A stretch of DNA of 36,210 nt from Stomatobaculum longum (GTDB lineage Bacteria > Bacillota > Clostridia > Lachnospirales > Lachnospiraceae): contig CAJPKN010000006.1 of the NCBI GenBank assembly GCA_905370385.1, positions 1-36,210 of the forward strand. Direction: 5' to 3'. The translations under genes and the position numbers were made by a program. Positions 1 to 8,773 of the stretch are shown one piece after another. A model generated the notes under the pieces. That model saw only the letters and a program-made list of their open reading frames with translations. It was not told where the DNA came from and ran no database searches. Numbering within the stretch: the first letter of the stretch is position 1; every line of letters starts with the position of its first letter.

Positions 1-744
1 ATCAGCCTTGCACACAAGCTCTGCCGCAAGCTGACCGAGCTCAGAAAGGACAAGACGCTCCCGTATCTTCGCCCGGACGGCAAGAGCCAGGTTACGGTCG
101 AGTACGATGAGAACGGCAAGCCGGCGCGTCTCGACGCGGTGGTCCTCTCGACCCAGCACGATCCGGAGGTGAGTCAGGAGAAGATTCACGCGGATGTGAA
201 GAAGTATGTTTTCGATGCGGTGCTCCCGCAGGAACTCGTGGACGAGCACACGCGCTTTTATATCAACCCGACCGGCCGCTTTGTGATCGGCGGTCCGAAC
301 GGCGATGCGGGCCTGACCGGCAGAAAGATTATTGTCGACACCTACGGCGGCTATGCGCGCCACGGCGGCGGCGCGTTCTCCGGCAAGGATCCGTCCAAGG
401 TGGACCGCTCCGCATCCTATGCGGCGCGCTATGTCGCAAAGAACCTGGTTGCGGCGGGCCTCGCGGACAATGTGGAGATTCAGCTCTCCTATGCGATCGG
501 TGTCGCTACGCCGACCTCGGTCTCGGTCAATTCCTTCGGCACGGGCAAGCTCTCGGATGAAGAGCTCTGCGACATTGTGCGCAAGGAGTTCGACCTTCGC
601 CCGGCCGGCATCATCCGCATGCTCGATTTGAAGCGTCCCATTTATCGGCAGACGGCGGCATACGGACATTTCGGCAGAGAGGATCTCGCGCTTCCGTGGG
701 AGAAGACGGACCGCGCGGAAAAGCTGAAGAGCTATCTCGGCTAA
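1..744 (+). CDS. metK: S-adenosylmethionine synthase, C-terminal part (5' end outside window)
   Basis: Makes S-adenosylmethionine from methionine and ATP in the cytoplasm. The frame is open from the first base, so the gene enters the window from the left; 247 residues remain of a family usually near 390-400. Visible family signatures include [10 protein letters not shown], the glycine-rich stretch [20 protein letters not shown], then [19 protein letters not shown], which form the ATP/phosphate-binding part of the central and C-terminal domains. The internal ATG at 139 is not the true start because the upstream residues match the family. A 33-base gap separates it from the following kinase and I see no terminator, so readthrough is possible. 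Identification is secure; only the N-terminus is missing. Confidence 0.97.
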   Translation: MSLAHKLCRKLTELRKDKTLPYLRPDGKSQVTVEYDENGKPARLDAVVLSTQHDPEVSQEKIHADVKKYVFDAVLPQELVDEHTRFYINPTGRFVIGGPNGDAGLTGRKIIVDTYGGYARHGGGAFSGKDPSKVDRSASYAARYVAKNLVAAGLADNVEIQLSYAIGVATPTSVSVNSFGTGKLSDEELCDIVRKEFDLRPAGIIRMLDLKRPIYRQTAAYGHFGREDLALPWEKTDRAEKLKSYLG

Positions 745-777
745 ATTACAATTGATAGTTGCTCGGAGGGACTGTCT

Positions 778-1833
778 GTGAAACAGACCAGAATCAGATT
801 GTTCGGTTCGGTCCTGATGATTATCATCATCCCCATGGCTCTTTTCATCCTGGGGATTTGGAAGAACAGCGATTCCTATCTGACCACGCAAGTGCTCATT
901 TCGGGAATTGCTGTTCTTGTTATAGTGGCCTTTTCGATGGCGTTCTGGGTTTACGGTGCGGTGATATTGCCGCTGGAGCGCCTTGAGCAGGCAATGCGGG
1001 AGATTAAAAACGGGAACTTCGACGCGCCGCTTGACACCGAGGATGTGTCGAGCGAAATGCGCGGGCTCATGGACGACTTTGAAGAGATGCGGCTTCGCCT
1101 CAAGGAGAACCGAGAGGAGAAGGAAAAGGCGGACAGCGATGCCAAGGAGTTTTTAAGTAACATTACCCACGATCTGAAGACTCCGATTACCTCGATCAAG
1201 GGCTATGTGGAGGGAATTCAGGACGGCGTTGCCAGCAGCCCGGAGCAGATGGACCGCTATATCCGCACCATCTATAACAAGGCCAACGAGATGGATCATT
1301 TGATCGACGAACTCACCTTTTATACGAAAATCGACTCGAACCGCATCCCCTACCACTTTGCGATTGTGCCGGCGGCGCAGTTTTTCCGGGATTGCGCGGA
1401 GGATCTTAGGCTTGAGACGGAGGCGCGCAGCTTCCGCTTCACTTTTACGGAATCGCTCGGGGAGGATGTCAAGCTTGTCGCCGATGCCGAGCAGATGCGC
1501 CGCGTCATCAACAACATCATCAGCAATTCCATCAAGTACTGCGACAAAGCAATCGGGGAGATACGGATGCGGGTGGTCGATGACGGCGACTTTGTCCGGG
1601 TGGAACTCTCCGACAACGGCCCCGGCATTGCGCCGCGCCAGCTGCCCTATGTGTTTGAGCGCTTTTTCCGCGCGGATGAGGCGCGGAATTTTAAGGGCGG
1701 CAGCGGCATAGGGCTCTCGATTGTGAAAAAGATCATTGAGGATCACGGCGGCAGAGTCTGGGCCCGCTCGGAACCCGGGAAGGGAATGACCATACTCTTC
1801 TCGCTCAGGAAGCACATGGAGGATTGGACTTGA
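778..1833 (+). CDS. HAMP-domain sensor histidine kinase with very short external loop
   Basis: Membrane sensor kinase of 351 aa starting at GTG 778, preceded by GGAGGG at 765-770. Two membrane segments (about residues 10-30 and 38-62) are separated by only about ten polar residues, so there is almost no extracytoplasmic sensor. A HAMP linker follows, then the dimerisation/phosphoacceptor helix with NITHDLKTPITS (His131), the N box NNIISNSIKY, G1 box DNGPGI, F box VFERFFRADEA and G2 box GGSGIGLSIVKK. All catalytic boxes look intact. The stop overlaps the start region of the response regulator downstream, its obvious partner. The short loop is the pattern called intramembrane-sensing in kinases of the BceS/LiaS kind; that role is inference. 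The stimulus is unknown. Confidence 0.93.
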   Translation: MKQTRIRLFGSVLMIIIIPMALFILGIWKNSDSYLTTQVLISGIAVLVIVAFSMAFWVYGAVILPLERLEQAMREIKNGNFDAPLDTEDVSSEMRGLMDDFEEMRLRLKENREEKEKADSDAKEFLSNITHDLKTPITSIKGYVEGIQDGVASSPEQMDRYIRTIYNKANEMDHLIDELTFYTKIDSNRIPYHFAIVPAAQFFRDCAEDLRLETEARSFRFTFTESLGEDVKLVADAEQMRRVINNIISNSIKYCDKAIGEIRMRVVDDGDFVRVELSDNGPGIAPRQLPYVFERFFRADEARNFKGGSGIGLSIVKKIIEDHGGRVWARSEPGKGMTILFSLRKHMEDWT

Positions 1834-2513
1834 AACAAATACTGATTGTCGAGGACGATGAGAGCATAGCAGAGCTCGAGCGGGATTATTTGCAGGCGAG
1901 CGGCTTTGAGACAAAAATTTGTCTCAACGGGCGGGACGGCATGCAGGAGGCGCTGAGCGGCACCTATGATTTGATGATTCTGGATCTCATGCTGCCGGGC
2001 GAGAGCGGCTTTGAAATATGCCGCGAGGTGAGAGAGCGCTACAACACACCGATTTTGATTGTGAGTGCCAAGCGGGACGATATCGACAAGGTGCAGGGAC
2101 TTGGACTCGGCGCGGACGACTATATCACGAAGCCCTTTTCGCCGCGGGAACTGGTCGCGCGGGTGCGCGCGCACTTAAGCCGCTACGAGAGACTGGTCGC
2201 GGCAAAGCAAGGAGATGTGCTGGTGATTCGGGGACTTAAAATAGACCGGACCGCAAGGCGCGTCTTTGTGAACGGTGAGGAGAGAACGCTGACCGCCAAG
2301 GAATTCGATCTTCTGAACTTTCTTGCGTCCAACCCGAACCGCGTGTTTACAAGAGAGGCTCTGTTCCGGGAAATCTGGGGCGAGGAGAGCCTCGGAGAGA
2401 TTGCGACCATCACGGTGCATGTCAAGAAGATACGAGAGAAAATCGAACTGGATACGGCGAAACCGCAGTATATCGAGACGATTTGGGGCGTGGGCTATCG
2501 CTTCCGCGTGTAA
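1830..2513 (+). CDS. OmpR/PhoB-family response regulator (partner of upstream kinase)
   Basis: DNA-binding response regulator, 227 aa. I place the start at TTG 1830, because GGAGG at 1818-1822 then has a 7-base spacing; a TTG at 1824 would be almost on top of the ribosome site. The receiver domain has the acidic pair EDD near residue 9, phosphoacceptor Asp52 in LMILDLMLPG, the switch Ser in VSAK and the conserved Lys in DDYITKPFSP. The C-terminal winged helix covers about residues 130-227 and ends in the usual TIWGVGYRFRV. It overlaps the kinase gene by 4 bases, so the pair is translationally coupled. Target genes are not evident; the ABC genes downstream are candidates. Confidence 0.93.
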   Translation: MKQILIVEDDESIAELERDYLQASGFETKICLNGRDGMQEALSGTYDLMILDLMLPGESGFEICREVRERYNTPILIVSAKRDDIDKVQGLGLGADDYITKPFSPRELVARVRAHLSRYERLVAAKQGDVLVIRGLKIDRTARRVFVNGEERTLTAKEFDLLNFLASNPNRVFTREALFREIWGEESLGEIATITVHVKKIREKIELDTAKPQYIETIWGVGYRFRV

Positions 2514-2530
2514 AGGGAGGTTTAAGACTT

Positions 2531-3247
2531 ATGGCGACAGAGACAACGATACTGGTAGTGGACGACGAGAAGGAAATTGCGGACCTGGTCGAAATCTATC
2601 TGGTGAGCGACGGTTACCGGGTGGTCAAGGCCAACGATGCGGAGGAGGGACTGCGCTTACTCGAGGAGAACGATGCCCAGCTTGTGCTGCTGGACATCAT
2701 GATGCCCGGAATGGACGGTCTCACGATGTGCGCGAAGATACGAGAGACCAGAAACATTCCGATTATCATGCTCTCCGCAAAGAGTGCGGACATCGATAAA
2801 ATCAAGGGACTCGGGACCGGGGCGGATGATTATGTGACAAAGCCCTTCAATCCCTTGGAGCTCACGGCGCGCGTCAAGAGCCAGCTGCGCCGTTACACCC
2901 AGTTCAACCCCCAGAGCGGCGGAGAAGAGGAAGAGGCTAAGAAGAAAGGGGAGATTTCGGTGCGCGGCTTGGTCATCAACCGCGATAACCACAAGGTCTC
3001 CGTGGACGGCAAGGAGATACGCCTCACGCCGATCGAATTTGACATCCTCTATTTGCTCGCAAGCAACACGGGGCGCGTCTTCTCGACGGATGAGATTTTC
3101 CAAAATGTCTGGAACGAGAGAGTTTATGAGGCGACCAACACGGTCATGGTGCACATTCGGCGCCTTCGCGGCAAGTTAAAAGAGGACAGCCGTGAGGACA
3201 AGATTATCACCACGGTCTGGGGGGTAGGCTATAAAATCGAAAAGTAA
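2531..3247 (+). CDS. VanR-like response regulator
   Basis: Second OmpR-family response regulator, 238 aa. The start is ATG 2531, since GGGAGG at 2515-2520 lies 10 bases before it; an earlier in-frame start at 2483 would lie inside the previous gene. The receiver opens with ILVVDDEKEIADLVEIYL, carries Asp55 in LVLLDIMMPGMDGL and Lys in DDYVTKPFNP. A short charged linker rich in Glu and Lys (around residues 130-143) precedes the winged-helix domain ending TTVWGVGYKIEK. The receiver opening is strongly reminiscent of VanR-type regulators. No vanHAX-like resistance gene is present here, so I do not infer glycopeptide resistance. Its partner kinase lies 199 bases downstream, after a 48-codon gene. 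Confidence 0.92.
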   Translation: MATETTILVVDDEKEIADLVEIYLVSDGYRVVKANDAEEGLRLLEENDAQLVLLDIMMPGMDGLTMCAKIRETRNIPIIMLSAKSADIDKIKGLGTGADDYVTKPFNPLELTARVKSQLRRYTQFNPQSGGEEEEAKKKGEISVRGLVINRDNHKVSVDGKEIRLTPIEFDILYLLASNTGRVFSTDEIFQNVWNERVYEATNTVMVHIRRLRGKLKEDSREDKIITTVWGVGYKIEK

Positions 3248-3310
3248 GCGGTCTGTACTGTGAAGGATGTGAAATCGGTTTTCTCGAAGAGACAAGGAGA
3301 GGATAGGAGC

Positions 3311-3457
3311 ATGAAGAACAGCAGACGTTCAAAGACGGCGGCGGAAAAAGGCTTTTGGAAACGCTTTTTCGTTTCGCTGTCCTTAAGCCTATTGGCGACC
3401 GCGGCGACACTTTGGTTGAGACGGCAAAGAGGAGGCGCGGCGCAGCGTGAAACATAA
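3311..3457 (+). CDS. Small single-span membrane peptide between VanR-like and VanS-like genes
   Basis: A 48-codon frame starting at ATG 3311, with AAGGAG at 3294-3299 upstream. It encodes a basic N-terminus (KNSRRSKTAAEKGFWKR), one hydrophobic stretch FFVSLSLSLLATAATLWL and a basic tail RRQRGG. Its end overlaps the GTG start of the following kinase by 11 bases in another frame, and the GGAGG for that kinase lies inside it, so it may serve mainly to couple translation. I recognise no family. It could be a real accessory peptide of the kinase or only a leader frame. A GTG at 3260 in the same frame lacks a ribosome site, so I reject that longer version. Confidence 0.5.
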   Translation: MKNSRRSKTAAEKGFWKRFFVSLSLSLLATAATLWLRRQRGGAAQRET

Positions 3458-4598
3458 GAAGACAAATGCAGGGGAGAGCTTTCAGCGGAAGGTTTTCTCC
3501 TCTCTGCTTTATAGCCTCTTACTCACCCTGACGGCTGAGTTTTTTGTGGCAAAAAATCTGCTCGCCGTTGCCGACTACGAGGTGCAGAGCGGTTCCCATG
3601 CGGCACTGTTTCGGCCGATTGCGGATTTTCGCCTTTTGACCTTGCTTGCGTTACTCGGCGGCGGCATTTTGTTTTTCTGTCTCGTGTTCTGGTTTTTGCA
3701 GAGAAAGTCTTTTTCTTACATCGCCGCGCTCTCGGAGGCGATGCGGAATATGGCGGGAGGAGATCTCCGAGCGACGGTGCACATCGAAGGGGACGATGAG
3801 TTCTCGGAGATGGGAGAAAATCTGAATCGATTGGGAGAAGAGCTCCGCTCCCTCATGGAGCGGGAGCGCGAGGCGGAGAAGAGTAAGTCCGAGCTGGTCA
3901 CGAACATTGCGCATGACCTGCGCACGCCGCTCACCTCCATTGTCGGCTATCTCGATATTCTGCGGAGTAAGCGGGACAGTCTTGATGCGGGGACCGCCGC
4001 GCATTACACGGACATTGCCTATGAAAAGTCCAAGAAACTCGAAAAGTTGATCAACGAGCTCTTCGGTTTTACAAAGCTTTCGGGCGGGGAACTCGTCATG
4101 CATGTGAGCAGCTTGGATTTGGTGCAGCTGTTGGCCCAGCTTTTGGAAGAATTCTACCCGAGCTTTGTCAATGCGGGCCTACACTATGAGCTGATTGCCG
4201 ACCGGGAGTCTCTCGGCATCGAGGGAGACCCCGAACTGTTGGCACGTGTCTTTGAAAACTTGATCGGCAACGCAATTAAGTACGGGGCGGAGGGCAAGCA
4301 GCTCCGCGTGTATCTGGTGACGGAAGAGAATTTTGTCACCGTCCGCGTCGTGAATTACGGAAAACTGATTCCGGCCGAGGAACTGCCCCATGTCTTTGAC
4401 CGCTTTTACCGGGTCGAACAGTCCAGAAACGCAAAGACGGGTGGCACGGGCCTGGGCCTCACAATCGCTAAGAACATTGTCGAGATGCACCGGGGAGAAA
4501 TTACGGTGACAAGTGATTGGAGCGGTACCGCCTTTGTGGTGCGTCTCCCGCGAAATCTGGATTTCACAAAGGAAAATTTTGCCAATGCGTACCATTGA
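3447..4598 (+). CDS. VanS-like sensor histidine kinase
   Basis: Membrane sensor kinase of 383 aa starting at GTG 3447 (GGAGG at 3431-3435). Two membrane spans at about residues 14-38 and 67-90 enclose a short external loop of about 28 residues. A HAMP segment follows (MAGGDLRATVHIEGDDEFSE), then the H box NIAHDLRTPLTSIVGYLD with His156, N box LIGNAIKYG, F box FDRFYRVEQSRN and G2 box GGTGLGLTIAKNIVEMH. In the usual DNGxG G1 position the sequence reads VVNYGKLIP, a relaxed form also seen in VanS-type kinases. It is the natural partner of the VanR-like regulator. The end overlaps the next gene by 14 bases, linking it to the ABC block. Confidence 0.92.
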   Translation: MKHKKTNAGESFQRKVFSSLLYSLLLTLTAEFFVAKNLLAVADYEVQSGSHAALFRPIADFRLLTLLALLGGGILFFCLVFWFLQRKSFSYIAALSEAMRNMAGGDLRATVHIEGDDEFSEMGENLNRLGEELRSLMEREREAEKSKSELVTNIAHDLRTPLTSIVGYLDILRSKRDSLDAGTAAHYTDIAYEKSKKLEKLINELFGFTKLSGGELVMHVSSLDLVQLLAQLLEEFYPSFVNAGLHYELIADRESLGIEGDPELLARVFENLIGNAIKYGAEGKQLRVYLVTEENFVTVRVVNYGKLIPAEELPHVFDRFYRVEQSRNAKTGGTGLGLTIAKNIVEMHRGEITVTSDWSGTAFVVRLPRNLDFTKENFANAYH

Positions 4599-6933
4599 AG
4601 TGCAATACGGCTATGAAAACCGCGCGAAGGGCGGCCGTAACATGCCGGTTCGGCTCGGCATAGACAATCGTGCGGATGCTGCCATGGAGGGGAGTGTCGA
4701 GTTTCTCTTTCGGCAGCCGGACGGAGAGCTCTACGCCTATGCCTATCCGCTGCGTTTAACGGCGGGGGAAACTTACAGTGCCTCCTATGTGGTGCCGCTC
4801 AGCGTGGGCGCGGATGCTTTTTGGGTGCGGCTTCGGGACAGCGAAGGGAAACTTTCGGAGACGAAGCGGGTGGAACTCACACAGAGCGGCGGAGAACCGG
4901 AGCTCTTCATCGGTTTGCTTTCGGATTCGCCGGAGGCACTCGCCTATTTGAACGGCGTCTCGGTGAATTACGGGCAGATGAAGACCAGAACCTTTGCGCT
5001 CTCCGAGCGTGATTTTCCGGAGGACAGACGGCAGCTGGACGCCTTCGATGTCGTGGTCATCAGCAACTATCAAGTCTCGAAGCTCAGCGTGAGGCAGGTG
5101 CGCGCGCTGATGCAGTGGATGCGAAACGGCGGCGTGCTGCTCTTCGGAACCGGCGAGCGCGTAAACGATACCCTCGGCGTGTTTGCGCCGGAGTTTTTGG
5201 ATGATATGTATGAGCAGCCGACCGTACAGGAACTCTCGCTCGCTGCGACCGACGGCCTGAGTGTTCAGACTCCGGGAACGGAGGATGAGGCGGAAGCGCC
5301 GGTTGCGCTGCCCTATGTTCATATTTCGCTGCACGGCGGCAGCGAAGTGGTCTCTGCCGGTGAGCGTCCGCTCATCACCGCGGCAAACAAGGGCAGCGGC
5401 GTGCTTGCGGTTTCTTCCATCGATCTCACGGCCCTGCATGATTACGCCTCGGCGCACACGCAGTACACCGACCAGCTCTTGACACGCCTGCTCGGGAGTG
5501 CGCGGCTTGAACGCCTCGCTTCCGAGGCACAAAGCGTTCGTTACGGTGAGGAGTGGTCCGCGGAGACACTGGTGGACAACGGCGCCGCAACGCTCCTGCC
5601 TAATTTGCTCGGCTACGGCGCTCTGCTCTTTTTTTATCTGTTCCTGGTGGGCCCCGCGCTCTATGCCGTACTGCGGCACTTTCGCTCGGAGCGAATATAC
5701 CGGCGCGCCGCAATTGCCGTGACGGTTTTTTTTGCCGGCCTCACCTGGCTTTTCTCCGCGGGAAGCAGATTTCGAAGCCCGTTTTACAGTTATGCGAGCA
5801 TACAGGAGGCCGGAGAGGATGTGCTCTCCGAGACCGTCTATGTCAATTTGAGAAATCCGCGGCACAGAAGCTATCGGCTCGCGCTCGAAGCCGGGAGTGA
5901 GATTGTGCCGCTTGCCACGGCGAAGCAGACGGCGGCAAACAGTGGCGTAAGCGGAGAAGAAGAGGCGGATCTCACCGTATCAGAACGCGGAACGGAACGG
6001 GAACTTGCGGTCAGAAATCCCGCGGCCTTCAGCGCCAAGCTGCTTCGCATGGAGAAGAGCACGGCGAACGAGCAGAGTTTCGGCTTTTCGGGCGATTTGA
6101 GTCTCTTCGGCGATAAGGTGAGCGGAACGGTGACCAATCGCTATCCGTACGCCGTGAACAATGCTTTTTTGCTGTTTTACGGAAAGGTTGTCGCACTCGG
6201 TCGTATGGAGGCAAACGAGACCGTGGATGTCTCGGAACGAAATGTATACAACATTCCGCTTAACAACAAGCCGATGGTCGCTGCCTTCCTGACCGGTGTC
6301 TATGACGGCGGAAAAAGCGAGCGAGAGCGTCTGCGCGCGCTCGAGCGAGCGGACTTCCTCGGCTTTTATCTCTCCCAAGTGGCGGGAAATTATACGCCGG
6401 ATGCGCGTGTGGTCGCGTTTTCGGAGGAGGAGCCGGCGGGCAAAGCGGTGGAGACCGAAGGACTCAGGCATTTCGGAATGAATCTTCTCACCTCGGTGCT
6501 CACCGTGGACGCGCGGGAAGATGAGCGCATCAGTCGCTCGGCGCTGATGCGGGTTCCGGAGGTGCTGAGCGGCGACTATATCGCCGCCACGAATTCCTTT
6601 TACCGCGGCGATCCGGTCGTGCTGAGCTATAAGCTCGGGAAGAACTTCCGCACCGAGGCGCTGCTTTTGGAGGCGCCGGATGCCATCTTTGAGAGCGGCG
6701 AAGCGGGAGAGAACGCAGCGGAATTCCGCGGTGTGATTTCGTTTTACAACTATCGCAGCGGCAACTTTGATGACATCGAGGCCGGTAAAACGCTCTTTAC
6801 GGCGGAAGAACTTGCGCCTTATTTTGCGCTGGATCAAACCATTACGGTGCGCTATGCCGAGGAGAAGAGCACAAGTCCCAATCGCTTGGATGTGGCGCTC
6901 CCGTGGATTACCGTCATAGGGGAGGAGAGCTGA
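4585..6933 (+). CDS. Large membrane protein of an ABC transporter locus (function unknown)
   Basis: A 782 aa protein starting at ATG 4585, overlapping the kinase gene by 14 bases; AAGGA lies at 4568-4572. The first ~120 residues look like a beta-sandwich domain. Residues ~100-210 resemble a class I glutamine-amidotransferase-like fold without obvious catalytic residues (FDVVVISNYQ, then MRNGGVLLFGTGE). Two adjacent hydrophobic segments follow around residues 337-357 and 367-387 (LLGYGALLFFYLFLVGPALY; AAIAVTVFFAGLTWLFSAG). The remaining ~390 residues are beta-rich and probably face the same side. There is no standard signal peptide. Proteins of this build sit beside ABC-2 ATPase/permease genes in Firmicutes, and here the stop overlaps the ATPase start. 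I infer an accessory or assembly role; the substrate is unknown. Confidence 0.75.
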   Translation: MRTIEVQYGYENRAKGGRNMPVRLGIDNRADAAMEGSVEFLFRQPDGELYAYAYPLRLTAGETYSASYVVPLSVGADAFWVRLRDSEGKLSETKRVELTQSGGEPELFIGLLSDSPEALAYLNGVSVNYGQMKTRTFALSERDFPEDRRQLDAFDVVVISNYQVSKLSVRQVRALMQWMRNGGVLLFGTGERVNDTLGVFAPEFLDDMYEQPTVQELSLAATDGLSVQTPGTEDEAEAPVALPYVHISLHGGSEVVSAGERPLITAANKGSGVLAVSSIDLTALHDYASAHTQYTDQLLTRLLGSARLERLASEAQSVRYGEEWSAETLVDNGAATLLPNLLGYGALLFFYLFLVGPALYAVLRHFRSERIYRRAAIAVTVFFAGLTWLFSAGSRFRSPFYSYASIQEAGEDVLSETVYVNLRNPRHRSYRLALEAGSEIVPLATAKQTAANSGVSGEEEADLTVSERGTERELAVRNPAAFSAKLLRMEKSTANEQSFGFSGDLSLFGDKVSGTVTNRYPYAVNNAFLLFYGKVVALGRMEANETVDVSERNVYNIPLNNKPMVAAFLTGVYDGGKSERERLRALERADFLGFYLSQVAGNYTPDARVVAFSEEEPAGKAVETEGLRHFGMNLLTSVLTVDAREDERISRSALMRVPEVLSGDYIAATNSFYRGDPVVLSYKLGKNFRTEALLLEAPDAIFESGEAGENAAEFRGVISFYNYRSGNFDDIEAGKTLFTAEELAPYFALDQTITVRYAEEKSTSPNRLDVALPWITVIGEES

Positions 6934-7895
6934 TGCTGGTATTTTCCGATGTTCGAAAGGCATATCGAAATCTGGAAGTCCTGAAAGGGCTCACACTGTC
7001 GGTGCCTCGCGGCTCTCTCTTCGGCCTCATGGGGCAGAACGGCGCCGGTAAGACGACCCTGCTCCGCATTGCAGCAGGCCTACTCGCACCGGATTCGGGG
7101 GAGCTTTTGGTGGGCGGTATCGATGTGCGACAGCGCCCGGAGGAGGCAAAGCGCCTGATCGGCTTTGTCCCCGACGGCTTCGGGGCCTATGACAATATGT
7201 CCGTACTTGAATATATGAGCTTCTTTGCGAGTTGCTTCGGGCTCGGCGGCCGCAACGCGCGCCTTCGGAACGAAGAACTTCTGCGGCGCGTCGGCCTCTT
7301 TGAGCGGCGGGACAGTTTGGTCACGGAACTTTCGAAGGGCATGCAGCAGCGACTCTCGCTGGCACGCGCCCTGATTCACGATCCCGAGCTCCTGGTGCTG
7401 GATGAGCCGACCAACGGCTTGGATCCGGGGAGCCGTTTTTCCCTGCGCGAACTGCTCGGGGAACTCTCGGACAGCGGGAAAACCATACTGCTGAGCTCCC
7501 ATGTGCTCTCGGAGCTCTCGGAGATCTGCACCGATATTGCGGTTTTGGATAAGGGAAGGGTTCGGGCGACCGGTGAAGTACAGGAGATACTGCGGCAGAT
7601 TGCGAACTCGAACCCGCTTCGGGTCACGGTGTTGAACGGCGAGAAAACGGCCCTTCGCATGTTCCGCAGAAATCCCTGCATTCGGGCCGTCATGCAGAAC
7701 GGAAAACAGTTTCAACTTGAATTTGTCGGCAGCGCGGAGGATGAGGCCTCGCTCTTACAGCAGCTCATCGATGCGGAAGTGCCGGTGAAGAGCTTTGTTC
7801 GGGAACCCGGCACCTTGGAGTCGTTCTTCCTGAATATGACGGTCGGCAGAGAGGAAAGGATAATCGTACAAGATGAAGATGAATCCGATTTGTGA
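6933..7895 (+). CDS. ABC transporter ATP-binding protein
   Basis: ABC ATPase of 320 aa that energises the membrane partner encoded next to it. The start ATG 6933 shares its first base with the previous stop, and GGGGAGGAG lies at 6919-6927. Walker A is GQNGAGKTTLLR (about residues 33-44), the signature is LSKGMQQRLSLARAL, Walker B is LLVLDEPTNGLDPGS and the switch His is in SSHVLSEL. The last ~100 residues form the C-terminal extension typical of CcmA/NatA-like exporters and gliding-motility-type ATPases. Its 3' end overlaps the permease by 23 bases. The substrate cannot be read from the sequence. Confidence 0.94.
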   Translation: MLVFSDVRKAYRNLEVLKGLTLSVPRGSLFGLMGQNGAGKTTLLRIAAGLLAPDSGELLVGGIDVRQRPEEAKRLIGFVPDGFGAYDNMSVLEYMSFFASCFGLGGRNARLRNEELLRRVGLFERRDSLVTELSKGMQQRLSLARALIHDPELLVLDEPTNGLDPGSRFSLRELLGELSDSGKTILLSSHVLSELSEICTDIAVLDKGRVRATGEVQEILRQIANSNPLRVTVLNGEKTALRMFRRNPCIRAVMQNGKQFQLEFVGSAEDEASLLQQLIDAEVPVKSFVREPGTLESFFLNMTVGREERIIVQDEDESDL

Positions 7896-8724
7896 GAGAG
7901 CCTCCCGGGCGGCTGCCAGAACACCGCGCTTCAGCGCCTCGCTCTGCGGCGGCAATGCCCTGCTCTCCGCGGTGGCGATTTTCCTGTTGGGACTTATGTT
8001 TCAGCGTGCGGAGAACACGGGTGAGCTTCGCTATGAGGAAGTGCTCGGGGTCTTTCACGCGCTGATCTGGACGGAACTGGCACTCGCGGCTCTCCTGGTG
8101 CCGGCGAGTGCGGCGAGTGCCGTAAGCGGCGAGCGGGAGCAAAAAACCCTGGATCTTTTGCTCGGGACAGCGCTCTCACCGCCGAGCATCATCCTCGGCA
8201 ATCTCTTGCAGAATTTGATTGCCGCGGCGATTTTTGTTTTTTCCGGCCTGCCGGTGTTATTAACCGCCCTGCTGTTCGGCGGCGCGGGTTTTACGGATCT
8301 GGCCCTGCTGTTTGGCGGAATCTTACTTTCGGCAGCTCTTGCGGGCAGTCTCGGGCTCTTTTTCTCGGCGCTGAATCGCACGACGGCGGTTGCCATCGTT
8401 GAGACCTTTGCGGCCGAAGCCCTGCTCTTCTTCGGGCCTTACGGGCTTTATTTACTGCTCAGAAATTACGGCGGCGCGGGGAACGGCGCAGCAGTACTGC
8501 TTTGGCTCTCGCCGCTCAGTCTGATGGAAGGGCTGCTGTTTCGCGCTACCGGACACTCGGATTTCGCCTTACTCGGAGACGGCAGGCTCTTTGAGGCGGC
8601 CCTGGTGCCGACTGTCTGTCTGCAGCTCTGCCTCATGGGCATCCTGCTCTTTTTGGCGGTCAAGGTGATTTCGCCGCGCCGCAGAAAACGTAAGTTTACA
8701 ACAGAACAGAATTTGATAAAATAA
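7873..8724 (+). CDS. ABC-2 type permease
   Basis: Integral membrane partner of the ABC ATPase, 283 aa, with about six hydrophobic segments. After the first span (ALLSAVAIFLLGLMF) comes the family hallmark SAVSGEREQKTLDLLLGTAL, the conserved cytoplasmic loop of ABC-2 permeases, followed by NLLQNLIAAAIFVFSGLPVL. The C-terminus is basic (SPRRRKRKF). ATG 7873 overlaps the ATPase by 23 bases; ATG 7879 is an alternative start. Together with the 782 aa protein and the ATPase it forms one export-type complex, by inference. No terminator follows; a possible promoter for the next unit lies within its last codons. Confidence 0.9.
   Translation: MKMNPICERASRAAARTPRFSASLCGGNALLSAVAIFLLGLMFQRAENTGELRYEEVLGVFHALIWTELALAALLVPASAASAVSGEREQKTLDLLLGTALSPPSIILGNLLQNLIAAAIFVFSGLPVLLTALLFGGAGFTDLALLFGGILLSAALAGSLGLFFSALNRTTAVAIVETFAAEALLFFGPYGLYLLLRNYGGAGNGAAVLLWLSPLSLMEGLLFRATGHSDFALLGDGRLFEAALVPTVCLQLCLMGILLFLAVKVISPRRRKRKFTTEQNLIK
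8695..8722 (+). promoter_or_regulatory. Possible sigma-A promoter for the SPFH operon
   Basis: TTTACA at 8695-8700, a 16-base spacer and TAAAAT at 8717-8722, the latter preceded by TGA (extended -10). It overlaps the last codons of the permease and is about 50 bases before the next gene. The spacer is one base short of ideal. Confidence 0.45.
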
Positions 8725-8773
8725 AAAGGTATTTGTAACCGGAAGCTAAGGCATAACCAACAGGAGGTGTGAT

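Noticed and set aside
2483..4598. Glycopeptide-resistance locus suggested by VanR/VanS likeness
   Set aside because: No ligase, dehydrogenase or dipeptidase genes of the vanHAX/vanXY type are present; VanRS-like pairs are common without resistance.
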